Assembly: GCA_021108035.1 (NCBI GenBank)
Contig: JAIORQ010000056.1
Location: 1-64,000, forward strand
Origin: Bacteroidales bacterium
Lineage (GTDB): Bacteria; Bacteroidota; Bacteroidia; Bacteroidales; JAADGE01
Length of the DNA stretch: 64,000 nucleotides
Reading direction: 5' to 3'
Each line of letters starts with the position of its first letter. The stretch's first letter is position 1. Positions 1-8,548 of the stretch are shown piece after piece. A program made the position numbers and the translations under genes. A model generated the notes under the pieces. It searched no databases, was not told the origin of the DNA, and saw only the letters and a program-made list of their open reading frames with translations.

Positions 1-55
1 CTTCAAGGTTTGTCGCCTCAATTCCGACAAAGAAAAAACGCATGAATAATGCAGG

Positions 56-1021
56 TTAAACGGATTTTTTATATCGGTTAAAAATTTTATAATTTTTTAT
101 TTTAGTATATTTTTTTTCACTCGAATTAACAGGCATCTTTTTCTTAAATTGAGAAACAAATATGCTTATTAGAACTAATAAAACGCCGATTATTCCTAAG
201 CGGTTTATATCCTCATTTAATATTAACCATCCTAAAAAAACAGCAAATACAGGAGAAATAAAAATTGAAAATGAAGTAACAAAAGCTGTTGCATGTTTTG
301 CAATCCAATAATAAACAATAAAACCGAATGCAGTACCCGGAACGGCAAGATATATTATACTTATCCATAATTTTCCGTTAAATATATTTTCCGGCGGTTT
401 TTCAAATATTAATGTTATTAAAATAAATGCAACTGCCGTGATTCCGAGATGTGTCATTACTTCCGGAACAGGTTCAATTTTACGTTTTTGTTTTGATAAT
501 AAAACAAGTCCTAATGCTGCACTTGCAGCAGCAAACAATAAAACTGACATTCCTGCAAAACCCCATATCATATCCCAATTAATTTGGCTTTTATAAATCA
601 AAAATAAACCTGTCAGCCCTATAAAAAGTCCTGAAATTTTCAGAATTCCTGCTTTTTCATTTTTTGATATAAAGTGTGCAAAAATTACTACAAATAATGA
701 TTGGAATGAAAATAAAACAGCTGATAAGCCCGAAGAAATATACTGTTCGCCCCAATATACCGCAGCATAAGGTATAATAAACATAAGCAAAGCAATAAAC
801 CCGGTATTTTTCCAATATTTCAAACTTCTCGGAAATTTATATCCTTTAATTTTCTGCCAAATAAACAGTATCAAAAAAGCAAGAATGAATCTTAATGCAG
901 CAGCAAAAAACGGCGGAGCTTCATCAAGTCCGAACTTGATTGCAAGCCATGTTGAACCCCAAATAATCCCGAGTAATAAAACTCCGATATAAATTTTTAT
1001 TTTATGAATTTGTTTTTGCAT
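56..1021 (-). CDS. EamA/DMT-family transporter
   Basis: A 321-residue membrane protein with about ten hydrophobic helices in two halves, the usual layout of drug/metabolite transporters (EamA family). The first helix carries GIIWGSTWLAIKFGLDEAPP, and the GSTW motif followed by PPFFAAALRF is typical of the first EamA repeat. The second repeat begins near residue 150 and contains PGTAFGFIVYYWIAKHATA. The C-terminus has a lysine-rich tail of about 30 residues. It likely exports a metabolite or amino acid across the inner membrane, but the substrate cannot be read from sequence. Its start codon lies 9 bp from the stop of the upstream T9SS cargo gene. Confidence 0.88.
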   Translation of the reverse strand: MQKQIHKIKIYIGVLLLGIIWGSTWLAIKFGLDEAPPFFAAALRFILAFLILFIWQKIKGYKFPRSLKYWKNTGFIALLMFIIPYAAVYWGEQYISSGLSAVLFSFQSLFVVIFAHFISKNEKAGILKISGLFIGLTGLFLIYKSQINWDMIWGFAGMSVLLFAAASAALGLVLLSKQKRKIEPVPEVMTHLGITAVAFILITLIFEKPPENIFNGKLWISIIYLAVPGTAFGFIVYYWIAKHATAFVTSFSIFISPVFAVFLGWLILNEDINRLGIIGVLLVLISIFVSQFKKKMPVNSSEKKYTKIKNYKIFNRYKKSV

Positions 1022-1030
1022 TAATTCCGG

Positions 1031-2494
1031 TTACTTGATTAATATAATTTTTTCTGTATAAGAAATCCCGTCAGTTTGAATTTTTACAAAATAAATTCCT
1101 TTTGGCTGATTACTTAAATCAATTTTTAATTGGTTATTATTAGTTGATAATCTTTTAATAACTTGTCCGTTGATATTTGTGATTTCAATTGACTGTATAC
1201 TGGTCTGTCCGGCAGGCAGGTCTTCTCCTTGAATTGTAAAAATTCCGGTTGTGGGGTTTGGGTAACAATAATTTGAATATTCTGTTTGAATTTTTTCATC
1301 AATGACGCTGCCTTGTTCCGAGTCAATCTTTACGAGATAATAATTGTATTCGCCGTCGTCAAGTCCGGCATATTTATCTCCTGCAAGAATATATCCGCCA
1401 TCAGAAGTTTGCACAACTGACCTTGCACGACATGAGCGATTGAAGGTTTCGTTTCCAATAGTTTTTGTCCACAAAGTATCTCCTTCGTTGTCTGTTTTTA
1501 ATAGCCACATATAATAATTTGGAGGTTCTACTTCACTACAAGAGTTTGTAAAACCAGCTATGATATAATTATTGTCTAAAGTTGGTTTAATATCAAAACT
1601 ACGGTCATCTTCTGTTCCGCCGTAAGTTTTATTCCATATTTCATTTCCGGCGTTGTCGGTTTTTAATAGCCACACATCATAATCGCCTTCACCGTAAGAC
1701 TTTGTATAACCTGCAACAATATATTCTTCACCTGATTGAATAACTGAATATCCGTGTTCGGGTTCCGTATCACCAAAAGTATTATCCCATTCTATAATTC
1801 CGTCTTCATCAGTTTTCATCAACCATACATCACTACTCCCCGCACTATTAGTATATGTATATCCGGTAATTATATAACCACCGTCGGAAGTTTGTTTTAC
1901 ACAATGTCCAACTTCGGTATTGTCTTCTTCTCCAAAAGTTTTAGACCACTCAGCATTTCCTTCACTATCAGTTTTTATAAGAAAAAGATCATAAATCCAA
2001 TACACACCGGGGTCGAATGCACCTGTAATAATATATCCGCCGTCGGCTGTTTGTTCCACATAATAGCCCCAGTCACAACTTGGTCCGCCAAAAGTTTGTG
2101 TCCACGATTCATTTCCCGCATTGTCTATTTTCACTAACCAAATATCGTAACTGCCTGCACCATACGAATCTGTTGTTCCGAGAATAATATAACCACCGTC
2201 AGTAGTATGTTGAATACATTGCCCTCTGTCTTCATATAGTCCGCCATAAGTTTGTGTCCATTCAGTAACTCCGAACTCATCCGTTTTTATTATTCCAATA
2301 TCCCAACTTCCTGCTCCGGCAGATTGTGTGTCGCCAACCATAATACAACCTCCGTCTGAAGTTTCAAGAACTCCCCAAGCCCAATCGTACATGCCTCCTG
2401 AATACATTTGTGTCCAAGTTGTATCAGGAGCTGTTTGCGCAGATAATATTCCTGAAAAGAGTACTAATGTGATAATAAATGTAATTTTCTTCAT
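1031..2494 (-). CDS. Secreted delta-60-like repeat protein with T9SS sorting domain
   Basis: A 487-residue protein with signal peptide (MKKITFIITLVLFSGILSAQ). About seven repeats of roughly 52 residues follow, each with a TSDGGYIITG-type strand, D-W-L-x-K-T-D and W-x-x-T-x-G-G motifs, suggesting a beta-propeller-like or delta-60-type fold. The C-terminal 80 residues are a type A T9SS sorting domain (YPNPTTGIFTIQ at the start, KGIYFVKIQTDG near the end). The family is common in Bacteroidota as surface or secreted proteins of unknown ligand. It is the last of eight same-strand T9SS cargo genes in a row. The specific role is unknown. Confidence 0.85.
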   Translation of the reverse strand: MKKITFIITLVLFSGILSAQTAPDTTWTQMYSGGMYDWAWGVLETSDGGCIMVGDTQSAGAGSWDIGIIKTDEFGVTEWTQTYGGLYEDRGQCIQHTTDGGYIILGTTDSYGAGSYDIWLVKIDNAGNESWTQTFGGPSCDWGYYVEQTADGGYIITGAFDPGVYWIYDLFLIKTDSEGNAEWSKTFGEEDNTEVGHCVKQTSDGGYIITGYTYTNSAGSSDVWLMKTDEDGIIEWDNTFGDTEPEHGYSVIQSGEEYIVAGYTKSYGEGDYDVWLLKTDNAGNEIWNKTYGGTEDDRSFDIKPTLDNNYIIAGFTNSCSEVEPPNYYMWLLKTDNEGDTLWTKTIGNETFNRSCRARSVVQTSDGGYILAGDKYAGLDDGEYNYYLVKIDSEQGSVIDEKIQTEYSNYCYPNPTTGIFTIQGEDLPAGQTSIQSIEITNINGQVIKRLSTNNNQLKIDLSNQPKGIYFVKIQTDGISYTEKIILIK

Positions 2495-2530
2495 GTCTGA
2501 ATATTTTAAAAATTTAATAGTTTATGTTTT

Positions 2531-4114
2531 CTATTTTACAATAAGCTTGTTTGTATAAATTTGATTATCAGTTTGAATTTTAATAAAATAAATCCCTTTT
2601 GTTTGTTCGCTTAAATCAATTGACATTTGCCTGTTGTTTGTTGTAAATTGTTTAATAATTTGTCCGCTGATATTTGTGATTTTAATGCTTAAAGAGCCTG
2701 TCCCGATATTTCGTGAGCTTTCAAATGCTTTAAGGTTAAAAACACCGGTTGTTGGATTAGGATAAATAAAAAAATCGTTTTGAGACAGAGTTTTTATAAG
2801 TGTAGGTTCTTGTTCGTAAAAGTAAATTTTACCGGTAAAAGTATTTTTTCCGTAGGCACCGGAAATTATTCTGTTTCCGTCTATTGCAACTGTTCGACTG
2901 AAAAGGTCTCCTTCTGCTCTGTCTGATGCAACAATTTTTTGTATTTCTTCCCATGTTCCGGCATTATTATAATAAATATATGCAGAACCTGCACAATCTA
3001 AAAAATTCTCTCCGTTTGCATCTTCATCATCATTATAAGAATTTATTATTGCATAATCTCCGGATACAGATACAGACAGTCCGAATACATCTTGAATATT
3101 TCTGTCAGAAGCAGTTAATTTTTGTGTTTCTTCCCAAACTCCTTCGTTATTAAAAAAAACATAAGCCGAACCTGAGTTTTCCATAGTATTCCCACCTGAT
3201 TCATCCTCATCTTCGTACCATGCCCCGACTATTACGTAATCTCCGTAAACTGCAACATCACTACAGAAATAATCTTGGTTTGCTCTGTCAGATGCAACAA
3301 TTTTTTGTGTTTCTTCCCAAGTTCCGGCATTATTGTAAAAAATATAAGCCGAACCTGCATCATTCAATGTATTATTTCCGGTTTCGTCTTCGTCTTCATA
3401 ATAAGCACCAACTACTGCATAATTATCTGATATTGCAACAGATGCACCAAATCGGTCTTCAAAAGCTCTGTCTGATGCAACAATTTTTTGCATTTCTTCC
3501 CAAGTTCCGGTATTGTTATAAAATATGTAAGATGCACCGGCTTTGGATATTGAATTTCCTCCTGTAGCATCTGTGGTGTTTTCATAAGCTCCGATAATTA
3601 TATAATTTTCGCACATTGAAACATTTCTGCCAAAATAATTTGCAGCTTCTCTGTCGGAAGCTGTAATTTTTTGTGCCTCTTCCCATGTTCCGGCGTTATT
3701 GTAATAAATATAAGCCGAACCTGCACTTGTTAAAGTATTTCCGCCGGTAATATCTTCATCTTCTCTGAAAGCCCCTACAACAGCATAATCGCCTGATATA
3801 GAGACCGCTTTGCCGAAATTATCTTCTTGTCCTCTGTCAGATGCAACAATTTTTTGTATTTCTTCCCAAACTCCTTCATTATTAAAAAATATATAAGCCG
3901 AACCTGCATTAAGTAAATAATTTTCGCCGTTTATATCTTCATCTTCATTGTGAGCACCAACTATTGCATAGTCTCCTGATATAGAAACACAATAGCCGAA
4001 ATCATCATTACTAACTCCGTCAGAAGAAGCTAATGTTATAATTTCCTGCCAATTTTGTGCTGATAATATTCCTGAAAAGAATACTATTGTGATAATAAAT
4101 ATAATTTTTTTCAT
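2531..4114 (-). CDS. Secreted FG-GAP-like repeat protein with T9SS sorting domain
   Basis: A 527-residue protein with signal peptide (MKKIIFIITIVFFSGILSAQ) nearly identical to that of the next gene downstream. Seven tandem repeats of about 57 residues follow, each with DxFGxxVSISGDYAIVGA, an acidic EDED-x-G-x-N calcium-site-like loop, AGSAYIFYNN and W-E-E-x-Q-K. This matches FG-GAP/integrin-alpha-like propeller blades. A T9SS type A domain (YPNPTTGVFNLK ... KGIYFIKIQTD) closes the protein. The repeats are also strongly conserved at DNA level, about 171 bp per unit. The stop is followed 36 bp later by the next gene, so co-transcription is likely. Confidence 0.87.
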   Translation of the reverse strand: MKKIIFIITIVFFSGILSAQNWQEIITLASSDGVSNDDFGYCVSISGDYAIVGAHNEDEDINGENYLLNAGSAYIFFNNEGVWEEIQKIVASDRGQEDNFGKAVSISGDYAVVGAFREDEDITGGNTLTSAGSAYIYYNNAGTWEEAQKITASDREAANYFGRNVSMCENYIIIGAYENTTDATGGNSISKAGASYIFYNNTGTWEEMQKIVASDRAFEDRFGASVAISDNYAVVGAYYEDEDETGNNTLNDAGSAYIFYNNAGTWEETQKIVASDRANQDYFCSDVAVYGDYVIVGAWYEDEDESGGNTMENSGSAYVFFNNEGVWEETQKLTASDRNIQDVFGLSVSVSGDYAIINSYNDDEDANGENFLDCAGSAYIYYNNAGTWEEIQKIVASDRAEGDLFSRTVAIDGNRIISGAYGKNTFTGKIYFYEQEPTLIKTLSQNDFFIYPNPTTGVFNLKAFESSRNIGTGSLSIKITNISGQIIKQFTTNNRQMSIDLSEQTKGIYFIKIQTDNQIYTNKLIVK

Positions 4115-4116
4115 GT

Positions 4117-5394
4117 TTATTTTATAAGTAACATTTTTTTAATTTCTGAAGAAACATTTCCTGTTTTCAGGCGGTAAAAATATATTCCGGAACCGACAGC
4201 TTTACCGGTGTCAGTAGTTCCGTCCCAAACAACGGAATAATTGCCTGCGGGTTGGTTTTCATTTACCAATGTTCGTATTTCCTGCCCGAAAATATTATAT
4301 ATTTTCAATACAATCTTACCGGATACCGGTAATTGGCAGCCGATAGTTGTTGACCGGTTAAAGGGATTCGGATAATTATTTAAATTATATTCAGGTTGAA
4401 TAATTTTAATTGAATTATTTACATCTCGTCTTACACTTCTGAATCCCAATGCTGAACCAATATAATCCGGTGTATGATTCGGAAGTCGGAGTGCGCAACG
4501 AAGTCCGTGAACCTGACCTGTATGCCAAGATCCTCCTCTTAAAACTTTCCATCCTTCACCTGTATCATCAGGTCCTTTTGTATCAGTTTCAGTTGCATCC
4601 GGATTACTGTACCATTGGTCATCATACCAATCCCATACCCATTCTATAACATTACCTGCCATATCATACAAGCCGTATCCGTTTGCCATATCTGTTCCGG
4701 CAGGTATTTGATTACCGTCATAATATCCGACAGGTGTAGTCTGAACAATTTGTGTTTCATAAGGGTCGCCGCTGCCGTCATAATTAGCTTTGCTTCCGTC
4801 AATATGATCATTATATGTACCGCCGGAACTTGGCCATGGATAATGATTTGCAACAAGTTCTCCGCGGGCTGCTTTTTCCCTTTCCGCTTCAGTCGGTAAT
4901 CGGTAACCGTTTTCTTCCCATTTCACATAGTTCTTTTCAAGGTCAATTTGTCCGTTTCTGTATATTGTGTTTTGTGTCAAATCAGTATAGTAAACAGGTG
5001 TTAATCCTTCCTTTTCAGACCTTGCATTACACCATTTTACAACATCATACCAATTAATATTATATACAGGATGATTCAGAGCTTGTGCTTCTCCCGGATT
5101 ATCAAAGCTGTATCCGTTATCAACAGCCCATAAATATACACTGTCCCATTGAATTTTAAAAATTTCATATTTATCTATGTAAAAAGCACTTATGTAAACC
5201 GTATGAACCGGGATTTCTGTAGGATACCACCAAGTTCCCGACTCATCATAATTATATCCCATATCAAAATTACCGGCTTCAATAAAAATCGGTTCCGGAT
5301 TTTGTGAATATGTTACGGAAATACATAGGTTTATTTGAAGCAATAACAATAAAATAATTGCAATTTTTTTGTTTTTTGATTCCGATAAATTCAT
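4117..5394 (-). CDS. SUMF1/FGE-fold secreted protein with FlgD-like C-terminal domain
   Basis: A 425-residue secreted protein. After a signal peptide (to about residue 30), residues 35-320 form a formylglycine-generating-enzyme-like domain: FIEAGNFDMG, NINWYDVVKWCNARS, GYRLPTEAEREKAARG, NGYGLYDMAGNVIEWVWDW, LRGGSWHTGQ and GFRSVRRD. The paired cysteines expected after GGSW in true FGE enzymes are absent (HTGQVHG follows), so catalytic sulfatase maturation is unlikely; a binding or structural role is more probable. The C-terminal 80 residues (NYPNPFNRSTTIGCQLP ... GSGIYFYRLKTG) are a FlgD-Ig-like sorting domain, a different flavour from the sorting domains of the neighbouring genes. It starts only 2 bp from the stop of the next downstream gene. 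Confidence 0.85.
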   Translation of the reverse strand: MNLSESKNKKIAIILLLLLQINLCISVTYSQNPEPIFIEAGNFDMGYNYDESGTWWYPTEIPVHTVYISAFYIDKYEIFKIQWDSVYLWAVDNGYSFDNPGEAQALNHPVYNINWYDVVKWCNARSEKEGLTPVYYTDLTQNTIYRNGQIDLEKNYVKWEENGYRLPTEAEREKAARGELVANHYPWPSSGGTYNDHIDGSKANYDGSGDPYETQIVQTTPVGYYDGNQIPAGTDMANGYGLYDMAGNVIEWVWDWYDDQWYSNPDATETDTKGPDDTGEGWKVLRGGSWHTGQVHGLRCALRLPNHTPDYIGSALGFRSVRRDVNNSIKIIQPEYNLNNYPNPFNRSTTIGCQLPVSGKIVLKIYNIFGQEIRTLVNENQPAGNYSVVWDGTTDTGKAVGSGIYFYRLKTGNVSSEIKKMLLIK

Positions 5395-5485
5395 AATTTA
5401 TTAAAAGTTTGAATATGTAAGATATGAATTTAGTCTTTTTAAAAAGTCCTCGTAAATGTTTAGTTTACGAGGACATGACAAATAA

Positions 5486-8479
5486 TTATTGAATAATTAT
5501 TTTTTTAGTTACTATCTTTTTTCCTGTATTTATTTTTATAAAGTAAATACCTTTTGTAAAATTAGAGATATTAATATTTTCAGTATAATTAATTGAATTT
5601 GATAACTCTTTTTGCCAAATAATTTGTCCTTGGATGTTAAATATTTGCATGCTTAAATATGCTGATTTATTATTTAACATTTGAACATTAAATACCCCGT
5701 TACTTGGATTTGGATACACAGTAACAAATTCGTTTTCAGAGATTGGATTTTCTTCAATATCTGTCTCATAACCAAACCATTCTAATGCTTCTGTTATCAT
5801 ATTATTAATATCAGTATCGCTTGTAAACTGGGAAATATCGAAACTGATAAAGAACGATTTATAAATTAAATTATCAAGCCAAAGAGCACAAGGATTTTCT
5901 TTTGAATAAGCATTTCCGCTGAAAGGCCCGTCTTCAAAAAGGAATGAATACGAAGAATAAATTTCGGGATTAGTAACATCTGTATATGAGTCAGGGCAAT
6001 CTTTGTTAAAAACATTATCAGGGCTGTCAGAATAAACAGGTATTTCTAAGTCTTCAGTTCCGATTGGAGACTCTGCCAATCCTATTATACTTCCGTTTGA
6101 ATATTCCCAAATATCAGGACCTCCAATTCCGTTACCGCCACCGCAAGTAGGGGGAGTTTCAGGTACTAAAAATCCACCGCGTATATAAGCATTAAAAAAC
6201 TTTTTTAAAGGCACAAGGTATCCTAATGCATGTGTTGAATTGGCAAGATTATCAGAAGCCGTAAAAATATTTTTAGGATTTTCATTGGTTCCTTTTTCAA
6301 GAAATTCTATCAATGCTAAGGAAAGTGTATCATGTTTTTCATCATGTGTGGCAGAATTACTGTAAATAAATATGATCTTGTATGTTTCCGGAATATCATA
6401 TTCTTCATATTCTGCCCAATTATAAATATCATAAGTTACACCGGCGGCATCTAATGCTGCTGTATATTTCGGATATTCAATATTTTGATAATCATTGTAA
6501 CCGATTTTATTTCCGGGTGTTGCAAACAAAACTTCAACATCATCAGTAGGTAAAATTTTAAATGTATAATATTCTCCGGGTGCATCAGCCGGAAGAGTTC
6601 CTCTGTTTTGATTTGCAGAGTTATCAGTTGCAGCAAAATAATAATTTACAGTTGTGCTGTTCGTAATTTCAGGGAACTGATAATGATAAATATTTGGTTC
6701 TTCAAAACTTGAATGTGTAATACCTACCCAACCGCTTCCGATATTATAATAAAGTGTATCATTTACAATATCATGCATATCTGTAATTGTTACAGAAAGT
6801 TCAGGAGTATTATTAAATGTATTCCAGAGTTCGTCTTCATAAACTATATCCGGAGCATGTGTATCTTCACCCGGATAAAATCTTATTGCAAGTTCGTTTG
6901 AAAGCATATTGCCCGGAGGGTCCATACCAATATATTGTCCGCCGTCAACAAGTTCTCTGAGATAACAAATCCCTATGTCTGTATTATCAGCTTGTAATCC
7001 GACAGTAGTGCTTTGTCCGTAGTCGTGAGGGCATACGCTTCCGCTTTGCCCGTTTGCTACATTTTTATATTGCATTATAATTTCACCGGTAGTTTCGTAA
7101 AAAATAACTTGAAAGCATATAGTATTTGTACCGGGGTCGCCTGCATCAAATCTAAGGTTATTCCATTGAACAACACAATACCTGTTTGGTTCGGATCCAA
7201 AAGTTTGATAATAAACATCGCCTGTTCCTTCTTCGGCAAATAAATTATCCCAAAAAACAGCTACAAGGGTCGGAAAATAAGAATTTCCGGGTATCGGGAA
7301 TGAATAATTAAAAAAGTTGCCGTCAGTATCCCAACCGTCATCAGGATATGGTGTGTAAAAGAAATGGTCTGATGTCAGTAAAATTTCACCGTTTATATCA
7401 ACATGAAAAAATGTTCTGTCTATACCGTAAAAAGGGAAATCAAATCCAAAATCAATAGGCTCAGAAAAATTATCATCTCCTGCAAAAGTTGGAACGCCGT
7501 GCATAACAGCAGAAGCACCTGTTCCGCTAATTTCTGTCCAATTATAAACAGGTCCGCCTGTTTCGTGACTGTCAATCCAACAGTAACCCATCCCGTCGGG
7601 TCCGCCTGTACCGAAATGTTCTACAACTTCAGTTTCACTTGTAAGTGTATCATTATTGTTGTATGGGTCATCGATTAGATCGGTGTACATAACAATATTA
7701 TAAAATCCGAGTTCTGTTGGTGTCCAAGAAGTTGCAAAAGTAACTGCTGCTGTTTCATCGGGACTTAAAGTTCCGGAATGAGTTTCTGTAGCTGAATAAA
7801 CTTCTGTTTCAGAGGCATCATAAATTTTACAGATAATATCAAAGTTACTGATATCTGAACTTCCGTAATTTTGTATTGTTCCGGAAGGGTAACTGCTTGA
7901 ATCTACCAATTGATAATTTAGAGGGGCTTCTATTGAAACCATACCGGCATCACCCGGAAGTGCTTGTCCTAATTTTACGTCGTCAACGATTAAGGTATAA
8001 TCATTAAATGTCCATTCAATTGCAAGATAAACATTTTGTCCGTCATAAGCGCTCAAGTCATACGAATATTCGGTATAATCTTCTCCAATTCCGGTAACAT
8101 CATCTAAAATAATTGTGAAATCACCTATAGCATTGCCTCCTGTTGAAAGCCGAACTTTCATATTTTCTGTCCCGTTCCAAGCTCTCGCAAAAAAAATAAA
8201 GGCATCCCCGGTTTCAATTGAAACTTGCGGTGTTATTAACCAGTCATGTCCGTAAGGATAGTTAACGTTAACAACGGCTATCCATGTACCTGAATGTGCC
8301 TTTGCTGCATCTTCATACGCCATCCATTCAAATCCGTCATTATTTTCATCGTGAGTAGTCCAATCTGCGGGTATTACACCTCCTTCAAAACCTTCGTCAA
8401 TTTTCCATTGAGCGAAAGTCCCGGAAGTTGTAAGCAACATTATTATTAAAACAATAAATCCTTGTAGATTTTTTTTCAT
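5486..8479 (-). CDS. Large secreted choice-of-anchor J protein with T9SS sorting domain
   Basis: The start is placed at the ATG of MKKNLQGFIVLIIMLLTTSGTFAQ, because this is a good signal peptide and the same start is used in the paralogue at 11576-14833; a longer reading frame to 8539 would run through the upstream hairpin. The protein has about 997 residues: a choice-of-anchor J / cleaved-adhesin-like domain (WKIDEGFEGGVIPADW ... WLITPQVS ... VDDVKLG), a CARDB-like domain, a long central region ending in a segment that resembles secreted peptidase-associated modules, and a T9SS type A tail (YPNPSNGVFNVQ ... KGIYFIKI). Its function is unknown; it is likely cell surface or released. Confidence 0.85.
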   Translation of the reverse strand: MKKNLQGFIVLIIMLLTTSGTFAQWKIDEGFEGGVIPADWTTHDENNDGFEWMAYEDAAKAHSGTWIAVVNVNYPYGHDWLITPQVSIETGDAFIFFARAWNGTENMKVRLSTGGNAIGDFTIILDDVTGIGEDYTEYSYDLSAYDGQNVYLAIEWTFNDYTLIVDDVKLGQALPGDAGMVSIEAPLNYQLVDSSSYPSGTIQNYGSSDISNFDIICKIYDASETEVYSATETHSGTLSPDETAAVTFATSWTPTELGFYNIVMYTDLIDDPYNNNDTLTSETEVVEHFGTGGPDGMGYCWIDSHETGGPVYNWTEISGTGASAVMHGVPTFAGDDNFSEPIDFGFDFPFYGIDRTFFHVDINGEILLTSDHFFYTPYPDDGWDTDGNFFNYSFPIPGNSYFPTLVAVFWDNLFAEEGTGDVYYQTFGSEPNRYCVVQWNNLRFDAGDPGTNTICFQVIFYETTGEIIMQYKNVANGQSGSVCPHDYGQSTTVGLQADNTDIGICYLRELVDGGQYIGMDPPGNMLSNELAIRFYPGEDTHAPDIVYEDELWNTFNNTPELSVTITDMHDIVNDTLYYNIGSGWVGITHSSFEEPNIYHYQFPEITNSTTVNYYFAATDNSANQNRGTLPADAPGEYYTFKILPTDDVEVLFATPGNKIGYNDYQNIEYPKYTAALDAAGVTYDIYNWAEYEEYDIPETYKIIFIYSNSATHDEKHDTLSLALIEFLEKGTNENPKNIFTASDNLANSTHALGYLVPLKKFFNAYIRGGFLVPETPPTCGGGNGIGGPDIWEYSNGSIIGLAESPIGTEDLEIPVYSDSPDNVFNKDCPDSYTDVTNPEIYSSYSFLFEDGPFSGNAYSKENPCALWLDNLIYKSFFISFDISQFTSDTDINNMITEALEWFGYETDIEENPISENEFVTVYPNPSNGVFNVQMLNNKSAYLSMQIFNIQGQIIWQKELSNSINYTENINISNFTKGIYFIKINTGKKIVTKKIIIQ

Positions 8480-8504
8480 ATATTTTATTGATAAAAATAA
8501 GAAA

Positions 8505-8531
8505 AAGAAGGGAACTTTAAGTTCCCTTCTT
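8505..8531 (-). terminator. Intrinsic terminator or leader hairpin before the 5486-8479 gene
   Basis: A perfect 13-bp stem (8505-8517 with 8519-8531, AAGAAGGGAACTT and its complement) is followed on the minus strand by a T-rich run. It lies 17 nt after the stop of the 8549 gene and 25 nt before the start of the 5486 gene, so it may end the upstream transcript or act as an attenuator in the leader of the downstream gene. A close relative occupies the same place before the paralogous gene (14858-14882). Confidence 0.75.
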
Positions 8532-8548
8532 AAATACACATTTATTTA

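Noticed and set aside
1-43. Minus-strand frame MRFFFVGIEATNLE running off the left edge
   Set aside because: Only 14 codons are visible; it could be the start of a real gene, but nothing supports this inside the window.
2531-4114. CRISPR-like regular repetition
   Set aside because: The 171-bp periodic units are coding and encode FG-GAP blades; there are no short repeats with unique spacers.
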